Source of the DNA: Viscum album
Lineage: Eukaryota > Streptophyta > Magnoliopsida > Santalales > Viscaceae
Direction of reading: 5' to 3'
Assembly (NCBI GenBank): GCA_963277665.1
Contig: OY728128.1
Span: 1,350,558,356-1,350,622,355, forward strand
Length of the DNA: 64,000 nt
The position numbers and the translations under genes were made by a program. Of this stretch, positions 57,866 to 64,000 are shown piece by piece. The notes below the pieces were generated by a model. It was not told the origin of the DNA. It was given only the letters and a program-made list of their open reading frames with translations, and did not search any database. Every line of letters begins with the position of its first letter. Within the stretch, counting starts at the first letter, position 1.

Positions 57866-58923
57866 ACTCAGAATCCTACAATGAATTATCTTTTATCAAA
57901 AAACCAGTTCTTTAATCCATCTTGGATTAACTGATTTATTTTTTCGTAGGTTCCAAATTCAGGAAACCTAATCAGTAGGCTATCACAAATAATTAACCAT
58001 GATTACTGAACCAATTTGATTAACATAAAATTACAACAAGAGGAAACAGATTCATTTACATGCCTCTTTATCTTTATCCAAACAAATATCATTTAATTCC
58101 GGCGTTACGTTCTTTACCAATTTCCATCGAGAATGAAAAATCTAAGCAAGAAATCATAGATATCACACTATCTAGAAAACAAGAGGCAATAATATATGAT
58201 CGATCTCAATTTATTTATCCAGTTCAAATATTTATTATTCAAATTTTATTGTCATCTAGTGGGATAAAACATGTTAACTCTACAGTTTCCCATAACAAAA
58301 AAGAGAAGAAATGAATCCCCTACCTCAAACAGTTCTTGACATTTATATGAGAACGAGACACACAATGGGTTACAATCTCCTCCCCTGTGACAACTGTATC
58401 CACCTGAGGATGCAGATACACCACCACATCAGTGAACACCCAAGAAAATCACATTAGTAACTTGGGGGTAAAATTCCATAAAAAGGGAAAGGAGAAAGAA
58501 GGAGTTGAACTTGAAATAATGAAGATAGATCATACCTTATATCGAAGACTGGTCGATATTTCTTGGTTGCATCAAAACAGAGTGGAACAAATCCTAGGAG
58601 GAAAGTTTGGTTGCACAACTCCTAAGGAAAGGAACGGATTGTTCGAGCGTCTCACACCTGAGAATAAGGAGGAAGAACTAGGGAGGAAGATATATCATCA
58701 CTTTAGAAGATTTAATGGAGCAGTAGTTTAAGATACGCAAGATTTTCCATTAAAAGCGGATCGCATTAAACCACATGGTTTGACCATGTAAAAAACATCC
58801 TGAGCCTTGGGATAAATTAATATAGGAGTTATGACCTTTGAATCGGCCTTAGAGTCCTTAAAATGAGGCTTTAAATGTATTTTATGTCAAAGGAAACATC
58901 AAAGGGGAGAAACTGTAGGAAGT

Positions 58924-59263
58924 TAGAAACCTTGTTCATGAACTCGAAATTTTGCAAAGGAAATAAAGGTTACCGATGGACCTCACCATTTTGAAAAAAT
59001 TATTCACGAACTCAAAATTTGGAAAATGAAATAGAGGTTACTGATGGACCTCACCATTCTGGAAACATTGTTCATGAACTCAAAATTTGGAAAAGGAAGT
59101 AGAGGTTACCGATGGACCTCACCATTATGGAAACACTGTTCACGAACTCAAAATTTGGAAATGGAAATAGAGGTTACCAATGGACCTCACCATTCTGGAA
59201 ACACTATTCACAAACTCAAAATTTGGAAAAGGAAATAGAGGTCACCGATGGAACCTCACTGTT
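58924..59263. repeat. 68-bp tandem repeat, 5 copies (RLG-5 right LTR)
   Basis: Same unit as 37902-38105, two copies more. Confidence 0.88.
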
Positions 59264-59283
59264 GGAACCTCACTGTTACATTA

Positions 59284-59669
59284 TTCACATAAGGTTACTG
59301 CTGAAACTGTTCACAAAAGGTCACCAATGACATTGTTCACATAAGTTCATCGATGTCACTGTTCATATAAGGTCACCATTGCACTATTCACATAAGGTTA
59401 CTGATGACATTGTTTACAAAAGGCCACTGATGACACTATTCACATAAGGTCATTAATGTCACTGTTCACATAAGGTCACAGTTTCACTATTCACTTAAGG
59501 TTACTGATGACACTATTCACAGAAGGTCACCAATGACACTGTTCACATAAGGTCACTGATGTCACTATTCACATAAGGTCACCGCTGCACTGTTCACATA
59601 AGGTTACCGATGACACTATTCACAAAAGGTCACCAATGACACTATTCATGGAAGGTTATCGATGCACTG
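59284..59669. repeat. 26/25-bp array with 4-unit higher-order repeat (RLG-5 right LTR)
   Basis: Fifteen units, 386 bp, in the same 26-26-26-25 order as the left array. The copies have diverged by substitutions only, so the array has kept its unit number since insertion. Confidence 0.9.
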
Positions 59670-59893
59670 TTCACAACGGTCTACCATTGTAACTGTTCAC
59701 TGATGGAATTGTTCATAGATAGTTACCGATACACTATTCACAACGGTCTACCGTTGGAACTGTTCACTGATGGAACTGTTCACAGAAATTGAAATTTGGA
59801 AAAGTGTTGGGGATATGTCACCTTGACCTCATGAAACACCTCATACACCTGATTTTTGAAAAGGAATGGACAAAAGAGGTCCGGTCCATTACA

Positions 59894-62800
59894 AAAACTC
59901 TTACATAAAAAACCCAAACATTACAAACTAGATGCATCCACTCAGTGGTTATTTTTTTCCACAATACAATACTTTTAAAATGAAACACATTTTATTTTCA
60001 TGAAAAAACATCATGATTTTCATCTTGACTTCATAATTATTCTCACTCATTATTAAAACCTATTAAAATACATTTTATAATATGGTATGAGCACAAAAAC
60101 GATAGTAAAGAACTTATAAAATAGTTTAAATAAACATGTTATTCCAATTCAAAACCATTAGATTATATAAGAGAGTTTCCCTTTAACATAATAAACCTTG
60201 AGGTCAAATAATAATTTACTTAAATATGAAATCCAATTTACTGCCCAAATTTTTTCATAAAACATTTTATAAGAAAACATAAAATCATAATCATAATCAG
60301 TAGGGTTTCTTAGAAAACATTATAATCCATGAAAAACTTATTCTTAAAAACATTCCTTTTTAACCTATAAGGGAATAATAATTCCTTTAAAACAAAATGT
60401 CATTAGATTGCCTTGTTAAATAAAAATATTTCCATAAAAACTAAATATAAATAATATAAAATTCATGTTGGTTTCTTAGTATATCATCTTCATAGAACCC
60501 TTATAAAACCCCTTACAAATGGAATAACCTACTCAGTGAATTAAAACATAATTCTATGGATAAAATAATCATTACCTAATTTATTGGAGAGATATATTGG
60601 GCTCGCTCATAATCATAAATAATTTAAAAGGACCATAAAACGTATCAAACACATAAAATATTTCATTTCCATCATTAAAATCATAAAAATTTACTTTTAA
60701 ACCAATAATAAAAGCTTTTTAAGATATTGATATATCTCTTTTCTTTAAAATCCCATTTCCAAAACTAAAATACCCAGAAAAAAGGGAAGTAGGTTTTTTC
60801 TTTGAAGAAAACATGGAAGATTATAAAGGAATCCAAACATCAAATAATTGTTTTAGTGATTTTAAAATCTATTGATTCCATCTACTTTAAAATAGAATAT
60901 TCCTTTTTCCTTTTTGTAAATAAATTCAAAACGTTCCATATAAAATACATAAAAAGGTTCCTCTTGAAAACATCTAAAGTAAAGTTAAAAGAGACATAAA
61001 ATATATTTTATAATTTATTTATTTCAATATAATTAAATCAATAAAATTATTTTAAGAATATGGATATGGAGGGAAAATATTTATAAAATAAATCTTTAAA
61101 ATATTTAAAAATGAGGTTTTCAGGTATAGTATCCCTTACCTTGAGTCTAACTTTTCATGTATGTTCTGTATATTCCAATGTAATAAAACTATGTTAATTA
61201 TTTACTATATTAATAACATTTTTATGGTTTATTATTATTTTTATTTTACTTACATTTATTTTATACTTAATTACTTAATCGATTAAGTTCACGTCGGATG
61301 TTTTGAGAACTTTCAGATTATATATCAAAAATTGATTTTTTTATATTGACTATAATCAAATGAATAATCATTATATCATTTCTAGAATCATAATTATGTT
61401 ATAATTATCATTTTTATACATTATTTATACTTATGGATCCAATCATGTAATATGGTTATGAAAAATGAATTACATTACAACATAGAGATGGTAGTCTGTA
61501 TGTATGCATGAGTAAAGTTTCCATTTTTCAACAAACATGAGGGAAAGAAGGAAAGTATTATTTTATATTTATATAATTATAATTATATCATAAATATAAT
61601 ATTATTTCTTTAAATCCAAAAATTTCTAAAATTCATGTGAGGTGGTGATGAAAACTAAAATACATCGGTTCAAGAGGTGATAGTCAGCATGTACACAAAA
61701 GAGGTGTTTTTATTTTTTGTTGAATGGTAAAGAAAGAATTAGAATATTTATTTACCATTATATAATTAAATTTATATAAAACATATAATATTATTTCATT
61801 TTTATCCATTGTTATGACAAACTATAAGATTCAATTATGAAAAATAAAATATATCATCCTGTGAGGCGGTAGTCCGCACATATACTAGGGTGATATTTTT
61901 ATTTTTCATTGGATGGTTAACTAGATGAAAATGGGTTATAACATTAAAATAATAACATTTTAGTATATTTTAGATATTTATTTTATTATTTCATCATGGT
62001 TGAATAATATTTTAAGGGCGTATAAAAAGAAATAAAATAAAAACACTCTGTTAAGAATTATACCACTTCTTCAGACAACCAACTTAGGTTTATAACTAAA
62101 TCCTTCCTAGGATGGTATTTTGATCAATATAGCACCTATAGTAAATTTTAATGGATTTTTGGAAGGTATTTGGGTAGTTAATTTCTGATCTAAAATTCTC
62201 TTCAAGTGTGTAGAAAAGAGGATAGGGGTGCCCTTTTATAAGTGAGGGAGTAGACACACATGGAATTTTTCAAAATATTAAAATATATTAATGTCTTACC
62301 TAATTCAAATGGATCTAAAATGACTCATATTTCAAGAATATATAATATAAGGAAAAAATATGTCCATTAAATAATATTTATAAAAGTTTTTAGTTCATTT
62401 TAACACTTATCCTTTTAGTTTTAACCCTTTTAACTATTTTAACTCTTACTTTGGTAACTAAATTTTTATCAAATATAATATTTATAATGAACAAAAATAA
62501 ATTTGGACTCATTATTGAATATAAAAATTATGATTCCAAATATGGATTCTATTTTATCAAATTTAATTTATATAATTATAAAAAAATTATTTTAAAATAA
62601 ACCCGCAACATGCAATGAAAAACGATTTTAAATAAAAATGTATTTTCAAGTATAAAAATGTTTTTATACCAAATTAAAGTATAATATCTGTTGTAATTAA
62701 ATTGATTGGATTTATTTTAATAAAAATGATCTAATTAATTTTTAAAAAAATGATATTATTTAAATACTTGAAAAGAAAAGATGGTTTTCAAAAAAATGGT

Positions 62801-63098
62801 ATTTTCTATAATTCACCCAAAAATCAACTTTTTTAGAAAATACCTAGAAATTAACTATAAGATAACTATGAATTGATGATATCAAAAATGAATTTAATTT
62901 TTTAAAATTAAAATTCTAAAATTTTGAAATAAATATTTTAAATAAAACTATATAACACATGTAAACAAATTTTGTAAGAATAAAACTATTTCATTTTTTA
63001 TTGAAAAACTACTTTATATTCTTATAATGAAATAAATATATAAAAATTAATTAATAAGTATTAATAATTTAACATTGTAATATTTTAAAAAAATAACA
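59894..63098 (-). repeat. 5' LTR of RLG-4, second fragment
   Basis: Resumes after RLG-5 (CTCTTACATA here, CTCTTATATA in the left LTR near 25836) and aligns to the left LTR as far as 29041. The + strand end ...AAATAACA (63098) is a decayed form of GGTTGTTACA. The open frame 60802-60999 is not supported. Confidence 0.82.
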
Positions 63099-63103
63099 TT
63101 ATG

Positions 63104-64000
63104 TTCGATAGCCAATACAACACGCAACACCGAGCTTAAATGAACCATAAAAATTTATTATTTAAATATGACTAGTATATCCTAACTATTGAATTGGACA
63201 TTATAAATAGGAATAAAAACATTATAAAATATATATAAAGGTATTAAAAAATAAAAATATTTTGATTAATTAATTATAAATAATCATTCAATTTTTTTAG
63301 TAAAGTCATAATATGCTTCAAAAATATGTTTCCTTCAAACACGTTTTTCATTGCTTTTTTTGAGAAAATATTATGTTTAATATTTTCACTTTTATAAAGT
63401 ATATTTGATAAAATTAAGCTAAATTTTTAAATAATAATTTCATAATTATATTCTAGTTAATTTTTTAAAAAAATTGAAACGGCATATTTTTCGATAAATA
63501 ATAAAAAATACTAATTTTTATTGAAAATTGTATTTTTGTTTCAAGCATTTAAAAGTTACATTTTTTTAAAAAAATAATTTAAAATTAAAATTAATTATCT
63601 TGTATTATGAATAAAAAAATTGTGTTTATTTAAATCAATTTTATGGTTTAGTTAGGTATAAAAATATTTTTATACTTAAAAGGCATTTTTCTGAAAAACT
63701 ATTTTCTGTTCCCTTCTGTGTTTTTATTTTAAATTAATTTCTGCCACTTATAGAAATTGAATATTGAAAAATTGATTGAATATTAGGACTTAGAAGGTAC
63801 AAATATAGTAAAAATTTCCTTTATATTTTTTTTGTAAATATGAGTAGTAACCATGGTAAAATTTTGTCACCTTAGTAAGAGTAAAATGGGTAAATATGGT
63901 TAAAACTTTAGGATAGTGATTTAAAATTTCTCTATAACTTTTATTTATCCTATTTTATGGGTTTATTTCATCCATTTTAATCCAATTATATATTATATAG
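63104..64000 (+). repeat. RLG-7: start of a + strand LTR of the RLG-2/RLG-4 family (cut by window end)
   Basis: Blocks match the RLG-2 LTR in the same orientation: CAACACGCAACACC near 63121 against CACACAACACC near 14855, the ATAATAAAAAATACT stretch near 63503, and ATGAGTAGTAACC ... AGTAAGAGTAAAATGGGT near 63840-63890, which matches the - strand of 28345-28400. The start is uncertain by tens of bases. No coding sequence here. Confidence 0.55.

Larger units (their letters stand above)
34820..59893 (-). mobile_element. RLG-5: Ty3/gypsy chromovirus (Tekay/Del type), host of RLG-6
   Basis: Inserted in the right LTR of RLG-4. LTRs: 34820-38720 (3901 bp) and 43773-45794 + 57861-59893 (about 4050 bp without the RLG-6 duplication). 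Internal part 38721-43772 (5052 bp) holds gag to integrase on the - strand. LTR ends are TGTAATGG...GTCATGACA on the - strand. The length gap of about 149 bp is explained by two extra 68-bp repeats and a 14-bp repeat in the right LTR. Protein sequence is close to RLG-6, so they are sister copies. It carries frameshifts and stops and a dead RT. Confidence 0.93.
57866..59893 (-). repeat. 5' LTR of RLG-5, second part
   Basis: Continues 43773-45794 and matches 36840-38720 of the left LTR. Ends CCATTACA at 59893, where the RLG-4 LTR resumes. Confidence 0.92.
25722..63098 (-). mobile_element. RLG-4: Ty3/gypsy chromovirus with 3.3-kb LTRs, host of the right-hand nest
   Basis: A - strand element with gag, PR, RT, RNase H and integrase between 34640 and 29057, and LTRs at 25722-29041 and 34708-34819 plus 59894-63098. 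The right LTR totals about 3.32 kb once the nested RLG-5 is removed, equal to the left LTR. LTR identity is only about 75-80% by eye, making it the oldest of the right stack. A weak duplication TTATA/TTATG may flank it. A 1008-bp insertion splits integrase. It is related to RLG-2. Confidence 0.85.

Overview
The window looks like nuclear, intergenic, probably heterochromatic DNA from a seed plant with a large, repeat-rich genome. Evidence: every coding trace I can identify is a plant-type LTR retrotransposon (Ty3/gypsy chromovirus of the Tekay/Del kind with 3.2-4 kb LTRs, and one Ty1/copia element). The primer-binding sites match plant initiator-Met tRNA (TGGTATCAGAG...). I see no host gene, tRNA, rRNA or organelle gene. 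The species cannot be named from this sequence.

Two stacks of nested insertions fill almost everything. Left stack (1 to about 24.7 kb, + strand hosts): RLG-1 (3' end only, 1 to about 3690) abuts or sits inside RLG-2 (about 3690-18013). RLC-1 (6204-14454, - strand, complete copia with both LTRs, PBS, polypurine tract and a 5-bp target duplication) cuts RLG-2 inside its integrase C-terminus. RLG-2 in turn abuts, or was inserted at, the gag start of RLG-3 (18014 to about 24749). 24750-25721 is unassigned.

Right stack (25722-63098, - strand): RLG-4 has two ~3.3 kb LTRs at 25722-29041 and 34708-34819 + 59894-63098. A 1008-bp non-LTR insertion with a perfect 9-bp duplication interrupts its integrase (30013-31020). 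RLG-5 (34820-59893) is inserted in its right LTR, and RLG-6 (45795-57860) is inserted in the right LTR of RLG-5. LTR divergence judged by eye falls in the expected order: RLG-4 most, RLG-5 intermediate, RLG-6 least (roughly 96% identical in stretches compared). From about 63104 another + strand LTR of the RLG-2/RLG-4 family begins and runs off the window.

No element appears able to move by itself. RLG-6 comes closest: its whole gag-pol stays in one frame (49522-53994) with about 16 stop codons and no frameshift, a pattern that mostly fits cytosine deamination. The most distinctive structure is in the LTRs of the sister elements RLG-5 and RLG-6. At the same LTR position they carry different tandem arrays: a tetrameric higher-order repeat (26+26+26+25 bp) plus a 68-bp repeat in RLG-5, and a 13-bp repeat in RLG-6. 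I did not find a novel host system; the unusual content is repeat biology.
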